This document shows, in pieces, positions 23,928-32,728 of a stretch of 64,000 nucleotides of DNA. This DNA comes from Halorhodospira abdelmalekii (GTDB lineage: Bacteria; Pseudomonadota; Gammaproteobacteria; Nitrococcales; Halorhodospiraceae). How positions within the stretch are numbered: the stretch's first letter is position 1; every line of letters starts with the position of its first letter. The notes beneath the pieces were generated by a model. That model did not search any database, was not told where the DNA came from, and saw nothing but the letters and a program-made list of their open reading frames with translations. Both the position numbers and the translations under genes were made by a program. The stretch spans positions 62,001 to 126,000 of the forward strand of contig NZ_NRRN01000001.1 in NCBI RefSeq assembly GCF_016583625.1, in the 5' to 3' direction.

Positions 23928-24368
23928 ATGCAGGGCAACTTGAATCCCCGTGAGGTGCTGATTGGCGGCTATATTCCGGCTTCGGCCGCTGTCGACGCTG
24001 GTTGGACCGTGCTGCGCGTCGCGGCTGGCCTCTTTATGGCCTTTGGGCATGGCTTGGGCAAGGTGCCCCCACAAGACCCCTTTATCGGCATGATTGGGGA
24101 CTTGGGCTTTCCGGCGCCGGCGCTCTTTGCTTGGTCGGCCGGAGTGGTCGAATTTTTCGGCGGTCTGCTACTGGCCGCGGGAGTGTTGACGCGGGTCTCG
24201 GCCTTTTCCATTCTCATTACTATGCTGGTCGCCGCCTTTATGGCGCACGCCGGTGATCCATTTGCCGATCGCGAGTTGGCGTTGCTCTTCGGTGGGGCGA
24301 TGATTGCCTTTATCGCTGCCGGTGCGGGGCGTTGGAGTGGCGATCACTATCTGCGGCAGCGCTATTGA
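23928..24368 (+). CDS. DoxX family membrane protein
   Basis: 146 residues with four hydrophobic helices (TVLRVAAGLFMAFGHG, FAWSAGVVEFFGGLLLAAG, FSILITMLVAAFMAH, LALLFGGAMIAFIAAG). The helix-1 glycine/histidine pattern and the EFFGG segment of helix 2 are typical of the DoxX/DoxD superfamily, which includes the membrane subunit of thiosulfate:quinone oxidoreductase and many uncharacterised redox-linked proteins. The ATG at 23928 is preserved behind AGAGGAG with an 8-base gap; an in-frame GTG at 23892 is less likely. The role is not known. It follows menA after a 250-base gap that holds nothing recognisable. Confidence 0.85.
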   Translation: MQGNLNPREVLIGGYIPASAAVDAGWTVLRVAAGLFMAFGHGLGKVPPQDPFIGMIGDLGFPAPALFAWSAGVVEFFGGLLLAAGVLTRVSAFSILITMLVAAFMAHAGDPFADRELALLFGGAMIAFIAAGAGRWSGDHYLRQRY

Positions 24369-24418
24369 GTTGCGGCACGAACGGGCGGGGATCGATGGCG
24401 GATCGCCTGCCTGCTGTG

Positions 24419-24440
24419 GCCCCCGCCTGCGGGTGGGGGC
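24419..24440 (+). terminator. Stem-loop between the DoxX and PH-domain genes
   Basis: GCCCCCGCC, a TGCG tetraloop, then GGTGGGGGC: a 9-base stem with one G-U pair, 50 bases after the DoxX stop. It lacks a U-tract, so it may be a processing or pausing hairpin instead of an intrinsic terminator. Confidence 0.35.
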
Positions 24441-24466
24441 TCTAGTCACGAGGGAGGAGAGTTGCA

Positions 24467-25351
24467 GTGAACGAGTCGACCCACAATCACCCTGCGAGTG
24501 ACTACGATGAGCCGCCGCGGCGCCGGAGCCGATTCGGCGGCTGGTTGGTCTTGTTATTGGGGCTCGGTGCGACCGTCTCGCTGGTCGGTTCGTTCCCATT
24601 TTGGGGGGGGCGCTCGTTTGTCTTCCTGCTCTTCTTCGTGCTGCTCTTCCCGGCGACCGTCATTGCAGCGCTGATGCGCTGGTGGCCGCAACGCGATGCC
24701 CAGAAGGTCGGTGACGGTATCGATTGGCGCCGCCGCTTGCACCTCTCGGCCGCCGGCTTGGCGATCGCTGCTACGGTCTCTCTGTTGCTCGGGATCGCTT
24801 GGTTCGGTACGGCGGCAGGAACCATGTTGACCGTCGCCGGCACCATGTTGCTGCCGCCGGTCGTGATCTTGCTCCTGCTGACCTTCTCTACGCGCCGTGA
24901 GCGTGGCACTCTGGCCGAGAGCATGCTCGACCCCGGCGAGGAGGTGGTCTACCAGGCGCAAGTGCACTGGGGGGTCTTCCTGCCGACGATCGGGGTCATC
25001 ACTGTAATTCTGCTGTTGACCTTGGCCCCGCTGGGCACGATCGGCTACGGTGTGGCCACTGTGCTCTATCTGATCGTCTTGCCAGGAACAGCGGCGCATG
25101 CGTTGAGCATCTTTTTCAACACCGAGTTGGAGGTGACGCAGAATCAGATGGCCGCGGCGACTGGCTTGATCGTGCGCACCTTCCGGGTGCTCGACCGCGA
25201 CGATATTCAGGCGGTCGGCGTCTACCAAGGCTGGCTGGGTAAGCTCTTCGGCTACGGGCGTATGAGCTTTATTTGCAGGGATGGCTTTGGATTCAAGGTG
25301 CCCGGTATTGTCGATCCAGAGGGGGTGCGGAAGATCCTCTCAACGCGGTGA
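24467..25351 (+). CDS. Membrane protein with bacterial PH domain (DUF304/bPH2)
   Basis: 294 residues. Four or five hydrophobic segments up to about residue 145 and two more at about 168-210 flank a C-terminal pleckstrin-like domain (about 145-292): GEEVVYQAQVHWGVFL, then FFNTELEVTQNQMAAATGLIVRTFRVLDRDDIQAVGVYQGWLGKLFGYGRMSF. That last stretch is the typical bPH2 core, in which a strand describes a 'type' of conversion and the DIQ..GVYQ pattern recurs. Function of this family is unknown; a lipid or envelope role is a guess. The GTG start has GGAGGAGAG about 6 bases upstream. Confidence 0.8.
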   Translation: MNESTHNHPASDYDEPPRRRSRFGGWLVLLLGLGATVSLVGSFPFWGGRSFVFLLFFVLLFPATVIAALMRWWPQRDAQKVGDGIDWRRRLHLSAAGLAIAATVSLLLGIAWFGTAAGTMLTVAGTMLLPPVVILLLLTFSTRRERGTLAESMLDPGEEVVYQAQVHWGVFLPTIGVITVILLLTLAPLGTIGYGVATVLYLIVLPGTAAHALSIFFNTELEVTQNQMAAATGLIVRTFRVLDRDDIQAVGVYQGWLGKLFGYGRMSFICRDGFGFKVPGIVDPEGVRKILSTR

Positions 25352-25361
25352 GTCGACGCGG

Positions 25362-25401
25362 GTGCCCCCCCGGGCGCAAGGGCGCAAGAGAGGGGGGACA
25401 C
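25362..25401. terminator. Putative bidirectional terminator hairpin
   Basis: GTGCCCCCCC (25362-25371) pairs with GGGGGGACAC (25392-25401) with one mismatch, in the 75-base gap between convergent genes. A second inverted repeat, GGCGCAAG (25381-25388) with CTTGCGCC (25420-25427), overlaps it and would compete for pairing. There is no clear U-tract on either side. Confidence 0.35.
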
Positions 25402-25426
25402 CCCCCCGGGCGCGCTGCGCTTGCGC

Positions 25427-27508
25427 CTATTTCTGACCACTGTAGCGAACTTGTACGCGGTTGCCCGGGGGGAAAAACTCTACGCTGTCGGCTAGTTGCC
25501 GTGCCAGCCTGATGCCGCGTCCGGCTGGTTTTTCGCTTGTCTCCTCTTGTGCCACACTCCGTTGGCGCTCCAGCCACGGCGCGTAGTCGAACCCCGGTCC
25601 CGAATCTTCGATTTCAATGAGCAGCGTATCGCTGCCGCTGACAGCGGGGGTAGAGGCGATACGGATGCAGATTTCGCCTGCGCTCAGCGTTTCCAGTTTT
25701 GCCAGCCGTTCGCGGTAGTAGCGCTCGAAACCGTCGGCGTCGTGCTTGAGGGCCGAGTCGAGGCCGAGGACGCCGTGTTCTAGGGCGTTGTTGAACAATT
25801 CGGCGATAATGAAATAGAGACTTTGCCGATCGGCTTCCACTGTACCGAGCTCGCCAAGCAGTTCCATGACGGCCGGTACAGGATTAATCCGTTTTAAGGT
25901 GGTGGCGTCGAGCCGAAGTTCAGCGCGCCAGATGCCTGAGGGGGCTACGCTGGAAGCAGCGGGGGAGGGGCTGCTGCAGAAGGCTGCGGTAATCCGCTCT
26001 AGATCGAGCTCGAGCAAGGTGGTGTCGTCGTTCGGCTCAGTCGAAGCCCAGTACCGCTCAAGATGTTTGAGGATGAGATCGAAGCCTTCTCCGGGGGGGG
26101 CCGTGCGCAGGGCCGTTTCGACTCCCTCGGCACCGTACATGCGCCCTTCGATCGCCGCCTCGACGACCCCGTCGGAGCAGGCGTAGAGGTAACTGTTGGG
26201 GGGTAGCTCTTGATAGCGTAGTTGGCGCCGACCGGGGGCGCTGTTGCCGATCACGCCGAGAGGCAGGTCGCCCGAATCGAAGGTGGCGAAGATTTGCCCC
26301 TCTTGAACCAGCCACAGCGGCGGCATTCCGGCGTTCCAAGCGCCAAGACGACGGTTGCGGCAGTCAATCTCGATCAGCGCTGCAGTCAGAAACATATCAG
26401 GCGGCAAATTGCGGTAGAGCCGCTCGTTGATGAGGTCAAGTAGCTCTGCCGGATGCACACCGCGCACAACGCGCTCGTAAAAGGCCTCAGCGACCGCTGG
26501 CACCCCGACTGCTGCACCGATCCCGTGGCCGGTAAAGTCACCGATGAGCACCAGCAAGTTGCCGTTCGGACGCCGCTCGGCCAGCAGCAGATCGCCGCTG
26601 AGAATCGCGGCGGGGCGGTAGAAGTAACGAACCCCAGGGCTCTTGAGGGCCGCTGAGCTCAGCGCACGGGCAACGATACGCTCGGCGCGCTCTTGCTCGC
26701 GTTCGAGCCGGTCTTGATGGGTGCGCAAGATGTCTTTATCGACGGCGATCGCCTTGAGGCGTCGGATCAAGTCATCGACCCGATCCATCACGCCGTTGAG
26801 GTCGCGAAACCCAAGATCGAGTTTGCGCGGTTCGATACGGTGGATGTCCTTGACTGCGTTGACCTGCGCGACTTGCGCGCCGAACTCATCGACTGCCCGC
26901 TTCAGGCGCCGGTGGGTGAAGTAACCGACTCCGGCAGCGACCAGCAGGGCGAGGGGGGCGCCGGCGAGCAACAGCCAGAGATAGCCGGTTCGCGCCTGCG
27001 CCAAGACGCTCGCAATGTCCTGGCGCACCTCGATGACTCCGAGAACGTCGCCAGGTTCGACATTGCTGTGGCAATCTTGGCACTCTGCGCGAGTGGTGAC
27101 CGGCATGATGTGGCGCAGTAATGGGCCTTCGTCGCGGACCTGGAGCGTTTCGCCCTCGCTAAAGGCGCGCTCGACCGCAGAATCCGGGCTGGTATCCTCT
27201 TCAATCGTACCGTATAGCTCGTCGACGAGGGGGCCACGATAGATCTTGACCTTGGTCGGGCTTTTTTCATAGGTGCTTTCCAGTGCCCCGGTGAACTCGC
27301 TGAGCTCTTCTCGTCCCCAGCCCAAGCGCATGACCTGAAACATCGACTCAAAAGTCTGTTGGGCGATTGCGCTGGAGTTCTGTTCGGCCTGACGCTGTAG
27401 GATGTTGCCGTAGAGCGCCGCAGAGAAGAGAGCGGTGACGGCAAAGACGCCGAGGGCAACCGTTGAGACGGTCAGCATCAGGAAGATACGGAGGGTCAAT
27501 CGGCGCAT
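25427..27508 (-). CDS. SpoIIE/RsbU-type PP2C phosphatase with CxxCH haem-c motif and anti-sigma-like kinase domain
   Basis: 693 residues. Helix 1 at about 8-33 and helix 2 at about 173-195 enclose a periplasmic loop containing C143-Q-D-C146-H147, a c-type haem attachment motif, within the setting IMPVTTRAECQDCHSN...LGVIEV that resembles haem-bearing sensor loops of other bacterial receptors. A coiled HAMP-like linker follows (about 197-285). The PP2C/SpoIIE domain (about 290-510) shows GDLLLAERRPNGNLLVLIGDFTGHGIGAA, FLTAALIEID, AGMPPLWLV, YACSDGVVEA and NDDTTLLEL, including metal-binding aspartates. The C-terminal HATPase_c domain (about 540-690) shows AELFNNALEHGVLG and DSGPGFDYAP. Such proteins dephosphorylate anti-anti-sigma or similar regulators. 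It lies downstream of ilvA after 233 bases with no clear gene content. Confidence 0.88.
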   Translation of the reverse strand: MRRLTLRIFLMLTVSTVALGVFAVTALFSAALYGNILQRQAEQNSSAIAQQTFESMFQVMRLGWGREELSEFTGALESTYEKSPTKVKIYRGPLVDELYGTIEEDTSPDSAVERAFSEGETLQVRDEGPLLRHIMPVTTRAECQDCHSNVEPGDVLGVIEVRQDIASVLAQARTGYLWLLLAGAPLALLVAAGVGYFTHRRLKRAVDEFGAQVAQVNAVKDIHRIEPRKLDLGFRDLNGVMDRVDDLIRRLKAIAVDKDILRTHQDRLEREQERAERIVARALSSAALKSPGVRYFYRPAAILSGDLLLAERRPNGNLLVLIGDFTGHGIGAAVGVPAVAEAFYERVVRGVHPAELLDLINERLYRNLPPDMFLTAALIEIDCRNRRLGAWNAGMPPLWLVQEGQIFATFDSGDLPLGVIGNSAPGRRQLRYQELPPNSYLYACSDGVVEAAIEGRMYGAEGVETALRTAPPGEGFDLILKHLERYWASTEPNDDTTLLELDLERITAAFCSSPSPAASSVAPSGIWRAELRLDATTLKRINPVPAVMELLGELGTVEADRQSLYFIIAELFNNALEHGVLGLDSALKHDADGFERYYRERLAKLETLSAGEICIRIASTPAVSGSDTLLIEIEDSGPGFDYAPWLERQRSVAQEETSEKPAGRGIRLARQLADSVEFFPPGNRVQVRYSGQK

Positions 27509-27741
27509 AGGGGGTCAAGCCTTCCGCGGTCTATTGAGTGGGTTACCGGATTACCAAAGAGCATCTCGAACTCGAAGCCCCCGCTCTATGGTGGCTTAGC
27601 GCTCCGCATGAAGAGCAGAAGCTGCAGTTTTCCCGGCCTCCCACTGCCTTGATCGGTGTCTATCTTCGCTGTCGCTACGATCAGCCCGCTGCGGAGAATC
27701 CACTAGGGAGGAGTCGGGCAGAAGGGCGGCGAAGTGTTAGG

Positions 27742-29319
27742 CTAACTCAAAAAGAGCTTATAGGCAGGGTTGTCGGTCTCCTCAGCGAAGTTGTAGTCGA
27801 GTCCGCCAAGAAACTCAGTAAAGAGCGTGCGCTCGTCTTCCGGGACCTGAATGCCGCAGAGCACCCGACCGTAGGCCGCGCCGTTGTTGCGGTAGTGGAA
27901 TAGGCTGATATTCCAACGCCCGCCGACGTTGGCCAAAAATTGCATCAATGCCCCGGGGCGTTCTGGGAACTCAAAGCGGTAGATGATCTCGTTGGCTACA
28001 CCGTGGCCGCGGCCACCGACCATGTGGCGGACGTGGACCTTCGCCATCTCATCGCGTGTCAAATCGAGGACCGGATAGCCTTCCGCCTCCAGCTTATCGA
28101 TTAAGTCGCGGCGCTCCTCATCGCCGCGCGCGAGCGCGATACCGGCGTAGACGTGGGCAATGTCGGGATCGCCCATACGGTAGTTGAACTCGGTAATCGA
28201 GCGCTCACCGATCGTCTCGCAAAAGCGCCGAAAGGCGCCGGGCCGCTCCGGGATCGTCACCGCCAACACCGCTTCGCGCTGCTCGCCGAGCTCCGCCCGT
28301 TCGGCGACGTGCGCTAAGCGCGAGAAGTTCATATTCGCGCCGCTGTTGATCGCCACCAGCGTCTCGCCACGTAGGCGGTGCTGTTCGACGTACTTCTTCG
28401 CCCCGGCAACGCCGAGTGCGCCAGCGGGCTCAAGGATCGAGCGGGTCTCCTCGAAGGTGTCTTTGATGGCGGCGCAGATCTCATCCGTGCTGACGAGCAC
28501 GACATCGTCGATATGACGACGCAGTATGGGAAAGGTGTACTCACCGATCTGGCGTACAGCGACGCCGTCGGCGAAGAGCCCGACCTTATCGAGGGCAACG
28601 CGCTCGCCCGCCTCCAGACTGACCGCCAGGGTCGGGGCGTCCTCGGGCTCGACCGCGATCAAACGAATATCGGGGCGCAGCTGGCTGATGTAGACCGCAA
28701 TTCCGGCGGCCAGCCCACCGCCGCCAACCGGCACGAAGACGGCGTGGATATCACGCGGGTGCTGGTGCAGGATCTCCATGCCGACAGTGCCTTGTCCGGC
28801 AATGACGTCGGGGTGATCGTAGGGCGGGATGTAGGTCAGTCCGTGGTTGGCGATCAACTCTTGCGCCTTCGCTGAGGCCGCATCGTAGTTATCGCCGTGT
28901 AGGACGACTTCGCCGCCGAAACGCCGTACTGCATCGACCTTGATCTGCGGCGTGGTGCGCGGCATAACGATGGTCGCCTCGATGCCGAGTCGCTGTGCCG
29001 AAAGGGCGACGCCTTGAGCGTGGTTGCCTGCCGAGGCACAAATCACCCCACGTTGACGCGCCTCCTGCGGTAAGCGGATGATTCGGTTATAAGCGCCGCG
29101 CAGCTTAAACGAGAAGACCGGCTGCAGATCCTCGCGCTTGAGTAGCAGCTCGTTACCGAGACGCGCCGAGAGGATGGGGGCCGATTCCAACGGGCTCTGT
29201 ATGGCAACGTCGTAGACACAGGCGGTAAGAATCCGCTCTAGGTAGCTGCGTTGCGACTCCACCTCTACCCCATCGGTGTTGTTGATTGCCGTCTCTGGGC
29301 CATTATGATGAGCATGCAT
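27742..29319 (-). CDS. ilvA: Threonine ammonia-lyase, biosynthetic
   Basis: 525 residues (E. coli IlvA 514). It is PLP-dependent and converts threonine to 2-oxobutanoate for isoleucine synthesis. The catalytic domain shows the PLP lysine in PVFSFKLRGAYNRI, CASAGNHAQGVALSAQ, PVGGGGLAAGIA and AINSGANMNFSRL. Two C-terminal ACT-like repeats (VTIPERPGAFRRFCETI and FEFPERPGALMQFLANVG) are the isoleucine/valine allosteric sites of the biosynthetic, not catabolic, enzyme. The ATG at 29319 is chosen for length; it lacks a strong ribosome-binding site. It is divergent from rpiA, with 73 bases between the starts. Confidence 0.95.
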   Translation of the reverse strand: MHAHHNGPETAINNTDGVEVESQRSYLERILTACVYDVAIQSPLESAPILSARLGNELLLKREDLQPVFSFKLRGAYNRIIRLPQEARQRGVICASAGNHAQGVALSAQRLGIEATIVMPRTTPQIKVDAVRRFGGEVVLHGDNYDAASAKAQELIANHGLTYIPPYDHPDVIAGQGTVGMEILHQHPRDIHAVFVPVGGGGLAAGIAVYISQLRPDIRLIAVEPEDAPTLAVSLEAGERVALDKVGLFADGVAVRQIGEYTFPILRRHIDDVVLVSTDEICAAIKDTFEETRSILEPAGALGVAGAKKYVEQHRLRGETLVAINSGANMNFSRLAHVAERAELGEQREAVLAVTIPERPGAFRRFCETIGERSITEFNYRMGDPDIAHVYAGIALARGDEERRDLIDKLEAEGYPVLDLTRDEMAKVHVRHMVGGRGHGVANEIIYRFEFPERPGALMQFLANVGGRWNISLFHYRNNGAAYGRVLCGIQVPEDERTLFTEFLGGLDYNFAEETDNPAYKLFLS

Positions 29320-29392
29320 GACTGAAGAGGATACCGCTCTTGGGGGCATTGCCGCACCCTTTTTGTGACAAAAAAATTGCCAGGAGGTTGAG

Positions 29393-30055
29393 ATGGGCCA
29401 GGACGAAGGTAAGCGATTGGCCGCTGAGGCGGCACTAGAGTATGTCGAAGAGGATACCATCGTCGGTGTCGGCACGGGATCGACAGTCGATCGTTTCATC
29501 GACGCCCTAGCGGCGAAGCGAATGAAGTTGCAAGGCGCTGTCTCGAGTTCGGAGGCGAGTACCCAGCGTTTGCGCAGCCACGGCATCGATGTGGTCGATC
29601 TTAACAGCGCCGGCCGGTTGTCGCTCTATGTCGATGGTGCCGATGAGTCGAATCGGTTTTTGCAGCTGATCAAGGGCGGCGGGGGCGCGTTGACGCGCGA
29701 GAAGATCGTGGCATCGGCCTCAGATCGTTTTGTCTGTATCGCCGATGAGAGCAAGTTGGTCGATGTCTTAGGCGCCTTCCCGCTGCCGGTGGAGGTCATT
29801 CCGATGGCCCGCAGCACGGTCGCCCGAGAGCTCGTTCGCCTCGGCGGGCGCCCCGAGTTGCGTCAAGGTTTCACCACCGATAACGGCAACGTGATCCTCG
29901 ATGTGCACGGGCTCTCGATCACCGAGCCGCTCAAACTGGAGCAGACGTTGAACAACATCCCCGGTGTGGTGACGAATGGTCTCTTCGCCCTACGTCCGGC
30001 CGATGTGTTGCTGCTCGGTAGCGCCTCGGGGGTACGCCGGGTCGATCCAGAGTAG
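29393..30055 (+). CDS. rpiA: Ribose-5-phosphate isomerase A
   Basis: 220 residues, the normal length. It interconverts ribose-5-phosphate and ribulose-5-phosphate. Motifs: [16 protein letters not shown] (phosphate loop), [44 protein letters not shown] with the catalytic acidic residues and lysine, and [19 protein letters not shown] is well placed before the ATG. The divergent arrangement with ilvA is also common in other Gammaproteobacteria. Confidence 0.97.
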   Translation: MGQDEGKRLAAEAALEYVEEDTIVGVGTGSTVDRFIDALAAKRMKLQGAVSSSEASTQRLRSHGIDVVDLNSAGRLSLYVDGADESNRFLQLIKGGGGALTREKIVASASDRFVCIADESKLVDVLGAFPLPVEVIPMARSTVARELVRLGGRPELRQGFTTDNGNVILDVHGLSITEPLKLEQTLNNIPGVVTNGLFALRPADVLLLGSASGVRRVDPE

Positions 30056-30107
30056 TCTCGGGAGCTAGTAGCCCGATAAGAAAGTCGGCAACTGCGAGAG
30101 GGTGGTT

Positions 30108-30317
30108 ATGGGAGAGATCCCACGGCTGCTGATCATCGCCGGTGCGGTGTTAATCGTGGTGGGGTTGGCTTGGCCGCTGATCAGCAAGCTCGGCTTAGGG
30201 CGCTTGCCCGGGGATATCGCTATAGAGCGTGACGGCTTTAGCTTTTACTTTCCTGTCACCACCATGCTGCTACTCAGCGGGGTGGGGACGCTGCTGTTTT
30301 GGCTGTTTCGCAAGTAG
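30108..30317 (+). CDS. DUF2905 family small membrane protein
   Basis: 69 residues. Two hydrophobic helices (LLIIAGAVLIVVGLAWPLI and FPVTTMLLLSGVGTLLFWLF) separated by the conserved LGRLPGDIAIERDGFSFYFP segment that defines DUF2905. Function is unknown. It follows rpiA by 52 bases and may be co-transcribed. The ATG at 30108 is preferred to a GTG two codons earlier. Confidence 0.88.
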   Translation: MGEIPRLLIIAGAVLIVVGLAWPLISKLGLGRLPGDIAIERDGFSFYFPVTTMLLLSGVGTLLFWLFRK

Positions 30318-30511
30318 CTGTGCGAACGAACGTGAGCGGTCAGTCGCAGCGCTGCGGCTGGAGGAGGGTCGTGTGGTCACTCCTCGTCCCTCGCCCAATG
30401 GGGGCCGTCATTCCGGTCGATCTACAGGCGCGTGGCGTGACCTGGGCGGTGGGGTTAGCGTTTTCTTGCCCTCGGTGCTGAACGCGGTTCCTCCAACGAC
30501 CCAGTAGCGAC

Positions 30512-31498
30512 TCAGAAGGCCCAAGCAGCTTGAAGCGCCCCGTAGGGGTCGCGGTGCTCCTGTGTTTTGAACTCCCGAGTCAGTGTGCTGTGCGTGTAGC
30601 TGATTCGCATCCGTTCCCAGTGAAAGGCGATTCCCACGTAGACCTGATTGACGTAGCGCTCCCTCTCCACACTGCGACTATCTCGGACGGTGTTGCCGTC
30701 TAAAAAGATGTTGTAGCCGACGAGGCGGCGGACCGCGCGGGCATGCACGTACCAGCCCCCGCGATTGGGCTTGAAGTAGGTCTCGGGGGCTGTTACAGGG
30801 TGAAAGATAGGACCGCCGTGGTCCATTGGCAGGTTAGGGCCGAAGCGGAGACTAAACTCGGCCTCGGCGGCCGTGTAGACGTTACCGGCCCACAGCGACC
30901 ACCCGGGGATTAGATCCATCGCCCAGGCACTGCGCCCGAAGTGGAGCCGGGCGCGATAGCGGTCGGTGTAGCGCACCGTGACCCCGAGTTCATCACCGAG
31001 TTGGGTCTCCCAGCCTTGTGGCTGATCAGAGTTCTCCAGTCGGTTATGGATGCTGCGCTGCAGAGAGTGTCCTCCCGCCGAGGGGCCGACGGCTCCAAGC
31101 GTCCAGCTCGCGGTGCTCTGCCGCCAACCCGACTCGACGACCAGGGCAGCAGTCAGATAGAGCCACCCGGCGTAGGGGCGGTCATCTTCGGGAGGCTCCT
31201 CCAGGGTGATGTCGCCCGGGGTGAAAAGCTTCTGGCCGGCTCCGCCCATCAGGCGGCGGCTTCCACCTGTAGGGAAGAGAGGCAAAAAAGCAGCGGCATA
31301 ATCGGCCCGACCGTAGCCGTCACGGCGACGACCGTACCACGTCGCGCTGTAGCCGGCCGTATAGTACTGGTCGCGCCCGGCAAAGATGTCGTTTTCGAAG
31401 GTGAAGGCCAGGCTGTCGGCTTGAGCGGCTCCGGTAGCGCCGATAGCCACCACGCCCCCGATCCACAGCAGCGCGAGTCTTTTACGGGTTCTGGGCAT
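30512..31498 (-). CDS. LpxR-type lipid A deacylase (DUF2219), outer membrane
   Basis: 328 residues with an N-terminal signal peptide (MPRTRKRLALLWIGGVVAIGATGAAQA, cleavage likely near residue 27) and beta-barrel character. The family motif FENDIFAGRDQYYTAGYSATW, with the Asn-Asp pair and YT.G of LpxR, is followed by DRPYAGWLY, and the protein ends in Phe as many outer-membrane proteins do. LpxR removes the 3'-acyloxyacyl group of lipid A. Whether this homologue has that activity is not shown; family members also include uncharacterised barrels. It is convergent with the DUF2905 gene; the 194-base gap between them holds an 18-base near-palindrome at 30342-30359. Confidence 0.8.
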   Translation of the reverse strand: MPRTRKRLALLWIGGVVAIGATGAAQADSLAFTFENDIFAGRDQYYTAGYSATWYGRRRDGYGRADYAAAFLPLFPTGGSRRLMGGAGQKLFTPGDITLEEPPEDDRPYAGWLYLTAALVVESGWRQSTASWTLGAVGPSAGGHSLQRSIHNRLENSDQPQGWETQLGDELGVTVRYTDRYRARLHFGRSAWAMDLIPGWSLWAGNVYTAAEAEFSLRFGPNLPMDHGGPIFHPVTAPETYFKPNRGGWYVHARAVRRLVGYNIFLDGNTVRDSRSVERERYVNQVYVGIAFHWERMRISYTHSTLTREFKTQEHRDPYGALQAAWAF

Positions 31499-31786
31499 CA
31501 GCCATGGCGCCTCCTCGCTGGATGGGGTGCGCGAGCCTGTTTAAGCCCCCGCGCGTACCTGCGGCCAGAGCGTCGATGTCGCCGATATCGGCCGGTGCCA
31601 CCGGCATTGCCAACCGCGTTGCCGTGGGGCGTCGATCTTAGCAGCCTCCCGTGGGCGTTGCGACCGCGCGACCGTCCGTTAAGCATCGCGGGTGCTGCGC
31701 TAGGCTGCCGATAACTGCCGACAGACTACGACCGTTCGCTAAAGAGTGCTCCCCAGCGCCTCATCTTGTGCCAGAGACACTGGGCC
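31499..31786. other. Intergenic region between lpxR-like gene and tRNA-Phe
   Basis: About 290 bases upstream of the divergent lpxR-like gene. No open frame with protein features, no strong hairpin and no clear repeat was recognised. Confidence 0.5.
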
Positions 31787-31815
31787 TTGACTTGTCGGGA
31801 GGATTCCGTTTCAAT
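31787..31815 (+). promoter_or_regulatory. Putative promoter of tRNA-Phe
   Basis: TTGACT (31787-31792), a 17-base spacer and TTCAAT (31810-31815). Initiation would fall near 31822, eight bases before the mature tRNA. Confidence 0.6.
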
Positions 31816-31829
31816 GTCACCCCTGTTGT

Positions 31830-31905
31830 GGCCGGGTAGCTCAGTCGGTAGAGCAGGGGATTGAAAATCCCCGTGTCGGCGGTTCGATTCCGTCCCCGGC
31901 CACCA
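31830..31905 (+). tRNA. tRNA-Phe (anticodon GAA)
   Basis: The cloverleaf is complete: acceptor GGCCGGG/CCCGGCC, D arm GCTC/GAGC, anticodon stem GGGGA/TCCCC with loop TTGAAAA (anticodon GAA), T arm GGCGG/CCGTC (one G-T pair) with TTCGATT loop, discriminator A, and an encoded CCA ending at 31905. Confidence 0.96.
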
Positions 31906-31924
31906 TCCCCCTTCTCCAAGAGTG

Positions 31925-32701
31925 CTAGCGTCGGCTATCCCGCAGTGCCTCCAGCGCTGGATGGTCGGGGTGCTTGATCTCGAGCATTCGGCGGGTTGCG
32001 GCGGCCTCGCGGCCGCGTCCCAGTTGCTCAAGGGCTGCGACTTGTAAAGCGAGGGCATCGCCAGCCTGTTGCAGCCCAGGGTATTGTTCGGCGATCCAGG
32101 CGGCCCGTTCGGCGGCCTCGACAAAGTCGTTAGCGGCGTAGCGCTCGCGGGCACGGCGCAGTTCCTCGGCAGCCAGGTCGCGGCGGAGCTCGCTCATGTG
32201 GCGCAGTGCGCGGCGCGCTTGCTCATCCTCCGGGAAGCGTTCGACGATTTGCCGATAGTAGGCAAAGGCGGTGCGCGCCAGGGCGGTATCCGGCGGGTCT
32301 GACTCGCCTTCCCAGAGGGCGTGTGCCGCGCTCGCCCGCAGCATGAGTGCGTACCTGATATCGTCGGTTGCGGCGTCGGGGCGCTCGGCGGCGAAGCGCT
32401 CGACCTGCTCGATGGCCTCGCGGTAGCGCCCAAGACGGTAGCTGACGTAAGCGCGTTCAAGGGCAGCTTGTTGCCCCTGTCGGGTCTGCGGATAGTCGCT
32501 GCGCAGTGTCCCGAGCAACTCGTAGGCTTCATCGAGTTGTTCGGCGTCGAGCGCTTGCATGGCCTGCGCGTAAAGCTGTGCGGCGGCATCCCGCGATGAG
32601 CGCTCACCGAATGCAGCACAGCCGCCGAGGGTCAGTAGCGCAAGGGCTGCGAGAAGTGCGCAGAGCGCGTAGGCTATGCGTATACTGTGCTTAATATCCA
32701 A
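31925..32701 (-). CDS. bamD: BamD-family outer-membrane assembly lipoprotein
   Basis: 258 residues. Lipoprotein signal peptide with lipobox LGGC (lipidated C28). The mature part is a string of TPR-like helices: AAQLYAQAMQALDAEQLDEAY, AALERAYVSYRLGRYREAIEQVERFAAERPDA, DDIRYALMLRASAAHALW, then ARTAFAYYRQIVERFPEDE, matching the BamD fold that helps insert beta-barrel proteins. The start is uncertain. The only in-frame standard start is a TTG at 32701, but GAGGAG sits directly against it; an ATT two codons later would have ideal spacing. The start is only 27 bases from the divergent gspD start, so promoters must lie inside the opposite gene. Confidence 0.8.
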   Translation of the reverse strand: MDIKHSIRIAYALCALLAALALLTLGGCAAFGERSSRDAAAQLYAQAMQALDAEQLDEAYELLGTLRSDYPQTRQGQQAALERAYVSYRLGRYREAIEQVERFAAERPDAATDDIRYALMLRASAAHALWEGESDPPDTALARTAFAYYRQIVERFPEDEQARRALRHMSELRRDLAAEELRRARERYAANDFVEAAERAAWIAEQYPGLQQAGDALALQVAALEQLGRGREAAATRRMLEIKHPDHPALEALRDSRR

Positions 32702-32728
32702 GCTCCTCTGCGATCTGGGTGATTCATT

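Noticed and set aside
30342-30359. 18-base near-palindrome between DUF2905 and the lpxR-like gene as a terminator
   Set aside because: It has no loop and no U-tract; at most an operator-like inverted repeat without further support.
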